A DNA stretch of 64,000 nt, from positions 1 through 64,000 of the forward strand of contig CAZACW010000007.1 in NCBI GenBank assembly GCA_964483785.1, read 5' to 3'. Positions within the stretch are counted from its first letter, which is position 1; every line of letters starts with the position of its first letter. The position numbers and the translations under genes are program-made. This stretch comes from JABDGZ01 sp964483785 (GTDB taxonomy: Bacteria; Omnitrophota; Gorgyraeia; Zapsychrales; Fredricksoniimonadaceae). Of this stretch, positions 49,248-58,211 are shown piece after piece. The notes below the pieces were generated by a model that saw only the letters and a program-made list of their open reading frames with translations, did not search any database and was not told the DNA's origin.

Positions 49248-49349
49248 TGTGGATAAGGCCTTGGGCTTATCCAAGGGTTATCCACAACTGTTAATAGCTC
49301 TAACCGTATTCAAATAATCAGGTTTTGTTCTTAATTCAACTTATCCACA
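49248..49349. other. oriC region: DnaA-box cluster between dnaA and dnaN
   Basis: DnaA boxes TGTGGATAA (49248-49256), TTATCCACA (49278-49286) and TTATCCACA (49341-49349), plus TTATCCAAG (49267-49275). An AT-rich stretch (49287-49340) lies between the last two boxes. Together with the change in gene orientation and nearby parS this marks the origin; boxes upstream of dnaA may contribute. The rest of the gap to 49417 shows nothing else. Confidence 0.85.
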
Positions 49350-49417
49350 GGCCCTATTACAATTTCTACTGATTGGCCCAAGGGCTTCCAAAATCATATT
49401 AGGCAAAGGTTGTGCAT

Positions 49418-50506
49418 ATGAAAATCAAGTCGAATAAAGAAGAACTTCAGGCCGCCATCGCAACGGTCAGCAATATCGTTTCGCCCAAAACCACCTTACC
49501 TATATTATCCAACATGCTCTTGGAGACGCATAACAGCGCTTTAAAGCTCAACACCACGGATTTGGACATCGGGATATCTTGTGAATTGCCTGTGCATGTG
49601 TATGAACAAGGGGCGATCACGATTCCGGCCAAGCGTTTCAGCGATATTGTGCGGGAACTGCCGGCCGGCGATGTGGTGATTTCCGCGCGCAAGAACAATC
49701 AGATTGAAATCGAAGGCCTAAACTGCAGTTTTAAACTCAACGGCCTGCCTAAAGAGGAGTTTCCCAAATTCCCGGAGTTTAAAGACAAGGACGCGGTGTT
49801 GATCAAACAGGCGGACTTAAAAGAGATGATCCGCTTGACCAGTTTCGCGGTCTCCTATGAGGAATCCCGCTATGTTTTAAACGGGATTCTGCTGGAAGTG
49901 GCAGGGGAGGTGGCGCGCATGGTCGCCACCGACGGAAGGCGCCTGGCCAAGATGGAAAGAAAACTACTGCACCCCGCGCACAAGGAATTCCATATCATCA
50001 TCCCGATCAAGGCCATCCATGAAATCAACCGCAATTTGAAGGACGAGGGGCAGGTGAGCATCATCAACGGCACGACCCAAGTCCTGTTTAATATTGACGG
50101 GGTCTTAATCGCCACCCGCATCATCGAAGGGGAGTTTCCCAATTACAAGCAGGTGATCCCTAAGGAAATCCCGCACAAGGTGAGGCTTAAAACCGCGCAT
50201 CATCTCTCCGCGATCCGCCGGGCCAATCTGCTTTCGACCCCGGATTTTCAGGCGGTGAAATTCGAACTTTTCAAGGACAAGCTGGTGATTTCCAAATCGA
50301 CACCGGATATCGGCGAGCACCGGGAAGAAATCGACATCGCTTACGGGCACCAGGAGCTGATCGCCGGGTTTAACCCGCAGTTTTTCATCGATGTCTTAAA
50401 GCAGCTGCCGCAGGATGAGATTGAACTGGAATTTTTAGGGCCCGACAAGCCGTGCGTCCTGCGCACGCCGGACTATTTGTACCTGGCCCTGCCCATGAGG
50501 CTTTAA
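49418..50506 (+). CDS. dnaN: DNA polymerase III beta subunit (sliding clamp)
   Basis: 362 aa from ATG 49418 (a GTG two codons earlier is possible; AAAGG lies upstream). MKIKSNKEELQAAIATVSNIVSPKTTLPILSNMLL start, ESRYVLNGILLEV and VATDGRRLA in the second domain, and the C-terminal YLALPMRL. Ring-shaped processivity factor. Normal length. Confidence 0.97.
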   Translation: MKIKSNKEELQAAIATVSNIVSPKTTLPILSNMLLETHNSALKLNTTDLDIGISCELPVHVYEQGAITIPAKRFSDIVRELPAGDVVISARKNNQIEIEGLNCSFKLNGLPKEEFPKFPEFKDKDAVLIKQADLKEMIRLTSFAVSYEESRYVLNGILLEVAGEVARMVATDGRRLAKMERKLLHPAHKEFHIIIPIKAIHEINRNLKDEGQVSIINGTTQVLFNIDGVLIATRIIEGEFPNYKQVIPKEIPHKVRLKTAHHLSAIRRANLLSTPDFQAVKFELFKDKLVISKSTPDIGEHREEIDIAYGHQELIAGFNPQFFIDVLKQLPQDEIELEFLGPDKPCVLRTPDYLYLALPMRL

Positions 50507-50524
50507 GATCAAGGGGAGGCGGCC

Positions 50525-50797
50525 TTGGATACGATCAAGGACATCGTGGCCCAGGTGATGGGGAAAATGGCTTCAGGCCAGGGGGCCTCGATCCAGGACA
50601 TTCAGGAAGCCTGGGGGAGGATATCCAAGGACAGCGCCAGCCGGGCCACGGCCTTAAAAGACGGGTGCCTGACCGTCAGCGCGGATTCGTCCCTGCGCCT
50701 GGTCAAATTGAATTTAAACAGGGAAGCCCTGCTTAAAGATATGCAAAAGGATTTTCCGACGATCACCAGGATTCATTTTAAAGTGGAAGCACGGTAA
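50525..50797 (+). CDS. Short DUF721/DciA-like protein (putative helicase loader)
   Basis: 90 aa, TTG start at 50525 with a strong AAGGGGAGG 5 nt upstream. The DUF721 pattern is visible: IQEAWGRISKDSASRATALK, DGCLTVSADSSLRLVKLNL, and a final strand ITRIHFKV. DciA proteins are the ancestral loaders of DnaB. This one is short. Position between dnaN and gyrB, where recF is often found, supports a replication role; recF itself is absent here. Confidence 0.75.
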   Translation: MDTIKDIVAQVMGKMASGQGASIQDIQEAWGRISKDSASRATALKDGCLTVSADSSLRLVKLNLNREALLKDMQKDFPTITRIHFKVEAR

Positions 50798-50823
50798 ATC
50801 ATTTTATTTTAGGGAAGGACGTT

Positions 50824-53265
50824 ATGAAGACCGAAGAAAAACCAGCCAAATCCAAAGGCGCCTACGACGCCAGCAGCATTACCGTTCTGGAAGGCCTGGC
50901 CGCCGTGCGCATGCGGCCGGCCATGTACATCGGAGACACCGCCAGCCGCGGGCTGCACCATCTGGTGTACGAAGCCGTGGATAACTCTATCGACGAAGCC
51001 TTGGCCGGGGAATGCGACACTATTGAGGTCATGATCAACCATGATGAGTCCATCTCCGTCATTGACAATGGCCGCGGCATTCCGGTGGGCATGATGGAAA
51101 AGGAGAAGAAGCCGGCCGTGGAAGTGGTTTTGACCACCCTGCACGCCGGCGGCAAGTTCGACAAGGACACCTACAAGGTCTCCGGCGGGCTGCACGGTGT
51201 CGGCATCAGCTGCGTCAACGCCCTCTCCGAATGGTTCGAAGTGGAGGTCAAGCGCGAGGGCAATATTTACCATCAGCGCTATCAGCAGGGCCAGACGGTC
51301 TCCAAGCTTTCCATCATCGGCAAGACCAAATCCACCGGCACCAAGGTCACGTTCAAGCCGGACAAGACGATCTTTAAAGAGACCCTGAAATTTTCTTACG
51401 ATATTCTGGCCAAGCGCCTGCGCGAGCTTGCGTTTTTAAACAAGGGCACCTCGATCAAGCTCGTCGATAGCCGCGGGGACAAGCCCAAGGAATCCGTGTT
51501 TTTGTTCAAAGGCGGCCTGGTCTCATTTGTGGAACATCTTTCGGAAAACAAAACGCCCCTGCACAGCAAGGTCTTTTATTTCGAAAAAGAAAAAGACAGC
51601 ATCGACGTGGAAATCGCCCTGCAGTACAACGATTCCTACAATGAGACCGTGTTTTCCTATGCCAACAGCATCAACACCGTCGAAGGCGGCACCCATCTTT
51701 CGGGGTTCCGTTCGGCCCTGACGCGCGCCATCAACAATTACGCCAAGGCCAAGAACCTGCTCAAGGACAAGGACGGCGTGGGCATCTCAGGGGACGATAC
51801 CCGCGAGGGGCTGGTGGCGGTGATTTCGGTCAAGATCCCTTTCCCTCAGTTTGAAGGCCAGACCAAGACCAAGCTCGGCAACTCCGAAGTGGACGGCCTG
51901 GTCTCCTCCATGACCCTGGAGGCCCTGACCCGGTTTTTCGAAGAGAACCCGTCGGTGGCCAACAAGATCGTGGACAAGGTGATCATGGCCGCGCGGGCCC
52001 GCGAGGCCGCGCGCAAGGCGCGCGATTTGACCCGGCGCAAAGGGGCCCTGGATTCCGGCGGCCTGCCGGGCAAGCTCGCGGACTGCTCGGAAAAGGACCC
52101 GGCCATGTGCGAGCTTTACCTTGTGGAAGGGGATTCCGCCGGCGGCTCGGCCAAGCAGGGCAGGGACCGCTCTTTTCAGGCCATATTGCCTTTAAAGGGC
52201 AAGATCTTAAATGTGGAAAAATCGCGTCTGGATAAAATTTTAAGCAATGAAGAGATCCGCACCATGATCACGGCCCTGGGCACGGGCGTCAGCGAGGATT
52301 TTAACGTCGAGAAACTGCGCTATCACAAGATCATCCTGATGTGCGACGCGGATGTCGACGGATCGCATATCCGCACCCTGATCTTGACCCTGCTCTACCG
52401 CCAGATGCCCCAGCTCATCGAAAACGGCCATGTGTACATCGCCCAGCCCCCGCTGTATAAGGTGACGCGGGGCAAGCGGGAAGAATATATCCAGACCGAG
52501 AAGGAGATGAATGATTTGATCCTGGAACTGGGCACCGAGGGCGTTAAGCTCACCAAGATCGAGGGCAAGAAAATCTATACCCCGGCCCAGCTCAAGGACA
52601 TCCTGCAGGCTTTGGTGGAATTGGAGATCTTAGTCGAGCGGCTCAAGCGCCGCGGGGTCGATTTTAGCGCCTACGTCGATAAATATGACGCCAAACGCAA
52701 AAGAATGCCCCGCTACATCGTCAAGTCCGGGACCCAGGACGAATATGTGTTCGACGACAAAGAACTCGCGGAAATCACCAAGGACGACACCGAGACCCAG
52801 TACATCGAGGTGTTTGAATCGGAAGACATCGAGCCCCTGCAGGAGCGGCTGGATAAATTCGACATTTTCCTGCAGGACTACAAGCGCAGCGTCGAGGAAC
52901 AGGTGCTTTTGGCCAAGGACAAAAAAGAGAAGGGTAGACCTAAGGCCGACATGAAACCGCTGTTTGTGATCGAAGATGAAAAGACCAAGACCCAGGTGAT
53001 GTCGGTCGTGGACATCCTGCATTATGTGCGCGAGTCCGCCAAAAAGGGCATGCACATCCAGCGCTACAAAGGCTTAGGGGAGATGAACCCCCAGCAGCTC
53101 TGGGACACCACCATGGACCCCCAGCGGCGCACCATCCTCAAAGTCGCGCTGGAAGACGCCGTCGAGGTGGACAAGACCTTTGCCATGCTCATGGGCGATG
53201 AAGTGGAGCCCCGCCGGCAGTTCATCGAAAGCTTTGCCCACGAAGTCAAAAATCTGGACATATAA
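50824..53265 (+). CDS. gyrB: DNA gyrase subunit B
   Basis: 813 aa, the long Gram-negative form with an insertion of about 165 residues after the Toprim core (about 560-730). GHKL ATPase: YEAVDNSIDEALAG, DNGRGIPVG, GGLHGVGISCVNALSE. Toprim: LVEGDSAGGSAKQGRDR and DADVDGSHIRTL. C-terminus RYKGLGEMNPQQLWDTTMDP. GGAAGGA 5 nt before ATG. Co-transcribed with gyrA. Confidence 0.97.
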   Translation: MKTEEKPAKSKGAYDASSITVLEGLAAVRMRPAMYIGDTASRGLHHLVYEAVDNSIDEALAGECDTIEVMINHDESISVIDNGRGIPVGMMEKEKKPAVEVVLTTLHAGGKFDKDTYKVSGGLHGVGISCVNALSEWFEVEVKREGNIYHQRYQQGQTVSKLSIIGKTKSTGTKVTFKPDKTIFKETLKFSYDILAKRLRELAFLNKGTSIKLVDSRGDKPKESVFLFKGGLVSFVEHLSENKTPLHSKVFYFEKEKDSIDVEIALQYNDSYNETVFSYANSINTVEGGTHLSGFRSALTRAINNYAKAKNLLKDKDGVGISGDDTREGLVAVISVKIPFPQFEGQTKTKLGNSEVDGLVSSMTLEALTRFFEENPSVANKIVDKVIMAARAREAARKARDLTRRKGALDSGGLPGKLADCSEKDPAMCELYLVEGDSAGGSAKQGRDRSFQAILPLKGKILNVEKSRLDKILSNEEIRTMITALGTGVSEDFNVEKLRYHKIILMCDADVDGSHIRTLILTLLYRQMPQLIENGHVYIAQPPLYKVTRGKREEYIQTEKEMNDLILELGTEGVKLTKIEGKKIYTPAQLKDILQALVELEILVERLKRRGVDFSAYVDKYDAKRKRMPRYIVKSGTQDEYVFDDKELAEITKDDTETQYIEVFESEDIEPLQERLDKFDIFLQDYKRSVEEQVLLAKDKKEKGRPKADMKPLFVIEDEKTKTQVMSVVDILHYVRESAKKGMHIQRYKGLGEMNPQQLWDTTMDPQRRTILKVALEDAVEVDKTFAMLMGDEVEPRRQFIESFAHEVKNLDI

Positions 53266-53287
53266 ACTGTAGAAAGGCCTTATTGTC

Positions 53288-55744
53288 ATGTCACGCGATT
53301 TGAACAAAAAAGAACGGGTGATCCCGGTCTATATCGAAGAGGAAATGAAGAATTCCTACCTGTCCTATTCCATGTCCGTGATCGTGGGCCGCGCCCTGCC
53401 GGACGTGCGCGACGGCCTCAAGCCCGTGCACCGGCGCATCCTCTTTGCCATGAAGGAGCTCAATCTCGAGCACAACAAGCCCTACAAGAAAAGCGCGCGT
53501 ATCGTCGGGGAAGTGCTGGGCAAATACCATCCCCACGGGGACTCCGCGGTCTATGACACCATGGTGCGCATGGTGCAGGACTTTTCCCTGCGCTATCCTT
53601 TGATCGACGGCCAGGGCAATTTCGGCTCCATCGACGGCGACGCGGCCGCGGCCATGCGTTACACCGAGGCCAGGATGGATGCCGTGGCCGAGGAAATGCT
53701 CAATGATATCGAGAAGCAGACCGTTGATTTCAGCCCCAATTTCGACGGGTCCTTGGAAGAGCCCGACATCCTGCCGGCCATGATCCCCAATCTTTTGGTC
53801 AACGGCTCCTCCGGGATCGCCGTGGGCATGGCCACCAACATGGCCCCGCACAATCTGGGCGAGATCACAGACGGCCTGGTGTTTCTGCTGGATAATCCCG
53901 AGGCCACGATCAAGGAATTGATGAAATGCGTCAAGGGGCCGGATTTCCCGACGGCAGGCATCATCTGCGGCCGGGAGGGCTTTACCGACGCCTACAATAC
54001 CGGCCGCGGCAAGGTGATCCTGCGGGCCCGGGCCAGCATCGAGCAGCAGAAGAGCAACAAGGAAGCGATCATCATCACCGAGATCCCCTATCAGGTCAAC
54101 AAGGCCAATCTGATTTTAAACATCGCGGACTTGGTGCAGAACAAGCAGGTGGACGGGATCACGGACATCCGCGACGAGAGCGACAAGGACGGCATCCGGG
54201 TGGTGATCGAACTGCGGCGCGACGTGGACGCGAATATTGTCCTCAACTACCTTTTCAAGCACACCCAGATGGAGATCACCTTCGGGATCATCAACCTGGC
54301 CTTGGTCAACAAGTCCCCTAAGGTCCTGAATTTGAAGCAATTGATGCACCATTACCTCGTCCACCGGCGGGTGGTGATCCGCCGGCGCACCCAATTTGAT
54401 TTGGACAAGGCCCTGCGCCGCGCCCATATCCTGGAGGGCTTAAGGATCGCCTTTAAGCACCTGGATGAGATCATCAAGACCATCCGCGCTTCCAAGACCA
54501 CGGCCGACGCCAAGGAAGCCCTGATGAAGAAATTCGAACTCACCGAGGCGCAGGCCGTGGCCATCCTGGAGATGCAGCTGCAGCGCCTGGCCGCCCTGGA
54601 GCGCGACAAGATCGAGGCGGAATACCAGCAGCTCTTGAAGGACATCGATAATTTCCGCGCGATTTTGGCCTCGGAGAAAAGGGTGGACGGCCTCATCAAG
54701 GAAGAGCTGGAGGAGATCAAGAAAAAATATGCCGATGAGCGCCGCACGGAAATCGCGGCCAAGGCCGAGGACATCGCCATCGAGGACATGATCGCCGAGG
54801 AGGACATGGCCATCACCATCAGCAACAAGGGCTATGTCAAGCGCCTGGCCGTGGACAGCTACCGCTCCCAGAAGCGCGGGGGCAAGGGGGTCACGGCCAT
54901 GACCACCTCCGACGAGGACTTTGTGGAGCGCATGTTTGTGGCCTCGTCCAAGGACTTTTTGTTGATATTCTCGAATTTGGGCGCCGTGCGCTGGCTCAAA
55001 GTTTATGAAATCCCGGTGGCTTCGCGCACCGCCAAGGGCAAGGCCATCGTGAATTTGCTGTCGTTCAAGCCCGAGGAGAAGATCAGCGCCATCGTGGCGG
55101 TGAAGGAATTCAGGGAAGACCAATTCCTGGTCTTTGCCACCAAACAGGGCCTGGTCAAGAAGACCAAGGTCTCTGCCTACAACAACCCCCGCAAAGGCGG
55201 CATCGTCGGCATAGGCCTGGAGCCTAAGGATGAGCTCATCGGTGTTGCTTTAAGCAACGGCAAGGAAGATGTGCTGCTGGCCACGCGCGAGGGCATTTCC
55301 TTGAGATTTCCCGAGAAGCAGCTGCGCGAGATGGGGCGTTCGGCCAAGGGAGTGCGCGGCATCAACCTGGAAAAGGGCGACTTTGTCGTGGGCATGCTGG
55401 TTTTTGCGCCGGACGTGGACAAGACCGGCGCCAAACTGCTCTCCGTCTGTGAATTGGGCTTTGCCAAGCGCTCGGACTTTACCGAGTACCGTACCCAGGC
55501 GCGCGGGGGCAAGGGGATCATCAACGTCAAGATCACCGAGAAAAACGGCAGCGTGGTGGGCGTGATGGCTGTTTCCGACGGGGATGAGATCATGGCCGTG
55601 ACCAAGAAAGGCATGGTGGTGCGCTCCTCGCCGGCCGAGATCCGCGAGACCGGCCGCAGCGCCGTGGGCGTACGCCTGATTTCCATGGAGTCCGGGGACA
55701 AGGTCTCCTCCATCGCCCACGTCGTCAGCCACGAAGAAGAATAG
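53288..55744 (+). CDS. gyrA: DNA gyrase subunit A
   Basis: 818 aa. Catalytic Tyr in AAMRYTEARM, N-terminal SYSMSVIVGRALPDVRDGLKP, and a coiled-coil gate region; six-bladed C-terminal pinwheel containing the GyrA box QKRGGKG, with a degenerate repeat QARGGKG, supporting gyrase rather than topoisomerase IV. 22 nt after gyrB. Confidence 0.97.
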   Translation: MSRDLNKKERVIPVYIEEEMKNSYLSYSMSVIVGRALPDVRDGLKPVHRRILFAMKELNLEHNKPYKKSARIVGEVLGKYHPHGDSAVYDTMVRMVQDFSLRYPLIDGQGNFGSIDGDAAAAMRYTEARMDAVAEEMLNDIEKQTVDFSPNFDGSLEEPDILPAMIPNLLVNGSSGIAVGMATNMAPHNLGEITDGLVFLLDNPEATIKELMKCVKGPDFPTAGIICGREGFTDAYNTGRGKVILRARASIEQQKSNKEAIIITEIPYQVNKANLILNIADLVQNKQVDGITDIRDESDKDGIRVVIELRRDVDANIVLNYLFKHTQMEITFGIINLALVNKSPKVLNLKQLMHHYLVHRRVVIRRRTQFDLDKALRRAHILEGLRIAFKHLDEIIKTIRASKTTADAKEALMKKFELTEAQAVAILEMQLQRLAALERDKIEAEYQQLLKDIDNFRAILASEKRVDGLIKEELEEIKKKYADERRTEIAAKAEDIAIEDMIAEEDMAITISNKGYVKRLAVDSYRSQKRGGKGVTAMTTSDEDFVERMFVASSKDFLLIFSNLGAVRWLKVYEIPVASRTAKGKAIVNLLSFKPEEKISAIVAVKEFREDQFLVFATKQGLVKKTKVSAYNNPRKGGIVGIGLEPKDELIGVALSNGKEDVLLATREGISLRFPEKQLREMGRSAKGVRGINLEKGDFVVGMLVFAPDVDKTGAKLLSVCELGFAKRSDFTEYRTQARGGKGIINVKITEKNGSVVGVMAVSDGDEIMAVTKKGMVVRSSPAEIRETGRSAVGVRLISMESGDKVSSIAHVVSHEEE

Positions 55745-55751
55745 TTTCAAC

Positions 55752-55779
55752 TTGACGAAAAGGGCCGCCGTCCTATAAT
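55752..55779 (+). promoter_or_regulatory. Sigma-70 promoter for tRNA-Glu
   Basis: TTGACG (55752-55757), 16-nt spacer, TATAAT (55774-55779); the tRNA begins 25 nt further on. Confidence 0.85.
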
Positions 55780-55804
55780 AGCGGATTCCATCCGCAATTT
55801 TTTA

Positions 55805-55878
55805 GACCCCATCGTCTAGCCTGGTCAGGACACGAGCTTTTCAAGCTCGCAGCACGGGTTCAAATCCCGTTGGGGTCG
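55805..55878 (+). tRNA. tRNA-Glu (TTC anticodon)
   Basis: Acceptor GACCCCA/TGGGGTC, anticodon loop TTTTCAA on stem CGAGC/GCTCG, T-arm GGGTTCAAATCCC, discriminator G. CCA not encoded. Confidence 0.96.
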
Positions 55879-55913
55879 TTAATTTTGAAAGGGCATTTTG
55901 CCCTTTCAAAATT
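55865..55913. repeat. Direct repeat spanning the tRNA-Glu 3' end and its hairpin, copy 1
   Basis: TCCCGTTGGGGTCGTT plus a perfect 14-bp hairpin AATTTTGAAAGGGC/GCCCTTTCAAAATT (55881-55913). Repeated at 55997-56044. Confidence 0.85.
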
Positions 55914-55996
55914 AATAACCGCCTTCGCGTTTGAAGCTCTCAGACGAGTCAGATGCGGGAGGGTTGACGAGCAAGAGAGCGTTCACTGAAGCCTTT

Positions 55997-56044
55997 TCCC
56001 GTTGGGGTCGTTAATTTTGAAAGGGCATTTGCCCTTTCAAAATT
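55997..56044. repeat. Direct repeat of the tRNA-Glu 3' end and hairpin, copy 2
   Basis: Identical to copy 1 except for one T fewer in the loop; 132 bp downstream. It leaves a 14-nt scrap of tRNA 3' end followed by the same hairpin, just before the GST ribosome site. The 83 bp between copies show no gene. Confidence 0.85.
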
Positions 56045-56056
56045 GAGGAGGGCAAC

Positions 56057-56704
56057 ATGCTTACCATCTACGGTTCCGACCTTTCCGGCCCAGCCATCAA
56101 GGTCCGCTTGACCGCCGCTTATTTAGGGATTGCCCACCAATGGCAGGTCCTCAATCTGCGCGAGGGCGAGCATAAGCAGGAATGGTTTTTAAAGATCAAT
56201 CCCGCGGGCAAGATCCCGGCCATCGACGACGACGGCTTCCGCCTGTTTGAAAGCAATGCCATCTGCCGCTATTTGTGCGACAAGCACAACGCGCCCCTTT
56301 ACCCCAAGGAGACCAGGCCGCGCGCCGTCATTGACCAATGGATCGATTTTATTTCTTTTCATATAGGCGCCAATTTCATGCCCATTGTCTACAACCGGGT
56401 CTTTGCCCCGCGCCGCGGCCTGCCGGTCAATGCAGCCGCCATTGCCGACGGAGAAAAATTTCTCAAACAATATTTTCCGGTCATTGAACAACAGCTGGAG
56501 GGGCATCGCATGATCGCCGGGGACGAGCTGAGCCTGGCGGATATCATCCTTTTGGCCCTGCTCGAGCCTGCGGAGATGGCCCAATACGATCTTTGCGCCT
56601 ACCCCAAGCTCTCGGCCTGGCGCGCTTTTTTAAAGAAACAGCCGTTTTATACCAGCTGTTATAAGGAATACGGGGAGATTTTAAAAACCCCTGCGGCGCG
56701 CTGA
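56057..56704 (+). CDS. Glutathione S-transferase family protein
   Basis: 215 aa. An N-terminal thioredoxin-like domain (1-80) with SGPAIKVRLTAAYLGI, INPAGKIPAIDDDGFRLFESNAI (the cis-Pro and E-S GSH-binding pair) and an all-helical C-domain with GDELSLADIILLAL (N-cap/hydrophobic staple). The catalytic Ser/Tyr is presumably Ser in the SDLSGP loop. GAGGAGGG 6 nt upstream. Followed after 12 nt by a nitrilase-family gene. Confidence 0.9.
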   Translation: MLTIYGSDLSGPAIKVRLTAAYLGIAHQWQVLNLREGEHKQEWFLKINPAGKIPAIDDDGFRLFESNAICRYLCDKHNAPLYPKETRPRAVIDQWIDFISFHIGANFMPIVYNRVFAPRRGLPVNAAAIADGEKFLKQYFPVIEQQLEGHRMIAGDELSLADIILLALLEPAEMAQYDLCAYPKLSAWRAFLKKQPFYTSCYKEYGEILKTPAAR

Positions 56705-56716
56705 TCAAACCGTGCG

Positions 56717-57532
56717 ATGACCAAGACACCAGGAATTTTGAAAATTGCCCTTTTGCAGTTTAGCGCCGGGACGGACAAAGGTTCGAATCTCAAGACCGCC
56801 CTGGCGCTGACACAGGAGGCCCTGGCCAAGGGCGCCCAAGGCGTTCTGCTTCCGGAAGTTTTTAATTTTCGGGGCGATGCGAAGGACCAAGAAGCTTTTC
56901 GCGCGGCCAGGGAAAATATACCAGGCCCGACGGTGGAAGCCTTCCGGCCCCTGGCCCGGCGCGCCAAGGCCTTTATTTTGCTGGGCTCCCTGCTGGAGCG
57001 CGCGCCCCAAGGCCTTGCCTATAACACGTCGGTATTCCTGGATGGCTGCGGGCAGATCCAGGCCCGGTACCGCAAAATCCATTTATTCGATGCCCGGCTG
57101 GCGGATAAGATCATCCGGGAAGCAGAGCTCATGAAGGCAGGGCAGCGTCCGGCCTTGGCCAGGGCAGGGGCCTTTACCTTCGGCCTTTCCGTCTGCTATG
57201 ATCTGCGTTTTCCTGATCTTTACCAGCGCTATGCGCGCCAAGGGGCAAAGGTCTTGACGGTCCCGTCGTGTTTTACCCGCAAAACCGGCGAGGCGCATTG
57301 GGAGCCCCTGCTGCGGGCCCGCGCCATTGAAAATTTGTCCTATGTGCTGGCGCCGGCCCAGGTCGGCACAGACCGCCGGGGCATCCAGGCCCATGGCCAC
57401 AGCATGATTGTCGCGCCGTGGGGGGAGATCATCGCTGAAGGCAGCGGCGATCGGGAAGAGATCATTTTCGGTCAAATCGAGATGGAAGAAGTGCAGAAAG
57501 CCAGAAAGGCCTTGCCGGGCGTCTTAAAATAG
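56717..57532 (+). CDS. Carbon-nitrogen hydrolase, Nit1-like
   Basis: 271 aa. Nitrilase triad: Glu in LLPEVFNF (about 46-48), Lys in RYRKIHLFD (about 120) and Cys in SVCYDLRFPDLY (about 158). The YRKIHLFD and CYDLRFP forms are those of the Nit1/NitFhit branch, whose members hydrolyse deaminated glutathione; pairing with a GST gene fits glutathione-related metabolism (inference). The TAG stop is inside the left arm of a REP-like hairpin, so the end of the gene may have been set by the insertion. Confidence 0.88.
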   Translation: MTKTPGILKIALLQFSAGTDKGSNLKTALALTQEALAKGAQGVLLPEVFNFRGDAKDQEAFRAARENIPGPTVEAFRPLARRAKAFILLGSLLERAPQGLAYNTSVFLDGCGQIQARYRKIHLFDARLADKIIREAELMKAGQRPALARAGAFTFGLSVCYDLRFPDLYQRYARQGAKVLTVPSCFTRKTGEAHWEPLLRARAIENLSYVLAPAQVGTDRRGIQAHGHSMIVAPWGEIIAEGSGDREEIIFGQIEMEEVQKARKALPGVLK

Positions 57533-57593
57533 GGGACAGCGCCCTATTTTTCAGCATGACGTGAAATAAAAATAGGGCGCTGTCCCCTATTTT
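57526..57593. repeat. REP-like long hairpin, copy 3 (contains a stop codon)
   Basis: Perfect 26-bp arms (57526-57551, 57568-57593), 16-nt loop; core AGGGGACAGCGCCCT as in copy 1. The TAG of the nitrilase gene is at 57530-57532. Confidence 0.93.
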
Positions 57594-57651
57594 TAAGCCC
57601 GCCGGCCAGACGGCTGTTTCCGCTGAGCTTATGGCCCATCCCTAATTTGTA

Positions 57652-57680
57652 TTGAAGCTCATATTAGCCGCGGTTATAAT
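57652..57680 (+). promoter_or_regulatory. Sigma-70 promoter for the NTase cassette
   Basis: TTGAAG (57652-57657), 17-nt spacer, TATAAT (57675-57680), 37 nt before the NTase ATG. Confidence 0.7.
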
Positions 57681-57716
57681 CATTTAAACATAAATTGGTT
57701 GTAAATGAGGTGGCGG

Positions 57717-58211
57717 ATGTTTTACGGAGAAGCATTCAAGGCGTTAAATAAAGCCAAGGTGAAGTATGTCGTTGCCGGAGGGGTGGCCGTTGTTTTATAC
57801 GGATATACACGCAATACCGGTGATTTGGATTTAATTGTTTTTTTAGAAGAAAAAAATTTAAAGAAATTATATGATGCTTTAAAATCGGTGGGTTATTTGC
57901 CCAAAGTCCCTGTTACTCAAGAACAATTTTGTGATGCAAAACTGCGCCATGATTGGAAAAAAACAAAGGGGATGATCGTATTTTCATTTGTAGATAAAAA
58001 TCCTCCATTCCAATTAATTGATATGTTTGTCGATGAACCCATAGACTTTAGAGAACTTTATAAAAAGAAGAAAGTCATAACGGTAGAAGGGGTTTCTATC
58101 CCACTCATTAATATCAATCATCTTATTAAGCTTAAAAAAAAGGCCGGCCGCTTTAAAGATTTAGATGACGTTCTTCAATTAAATGAAATCAAACGGCTCC
58201 AGAAAATATGA
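57717..58211 (+). CDS. Nucleotidyltransferase-fold protein (MNT/AbiEii-like)
   Basis: 164 aa from ATG 57717 (GAGG 6 nt upstream). KYVVAGGVAVVLYGYTRNTGDLDLIV is the polymerase-beta-like signature (GG...G..R.T.DLD), with the two metal-binding Asp. A C-terminal INHLIKLKKKAGRFKDLDDVLQL helix is typical of AbiEii/DUF6036-type NTases that act as toxins or antitoxins by nucleotidylating partners or tRNA. Base composition is more AT-rich than its neighbours, suggesting transfer. Overlaps a 55-aa gene (ATGA). Confidence 0.8.
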   Translation: MFYGEAFKALNKAKVKYVVAGGVAVVLYGYTRNTGDLDLIVFLEEKNLKKLYDALKSVGYLPKVPVTQEQFCDAKLRHDWKKTKGMIVFSFVDKNPPFQLIDMFVDEPIDFRELYKKKKVITVEGVSIPLININHLIKLKKKAGRFKDLDDVLQLNEIKRLQKI

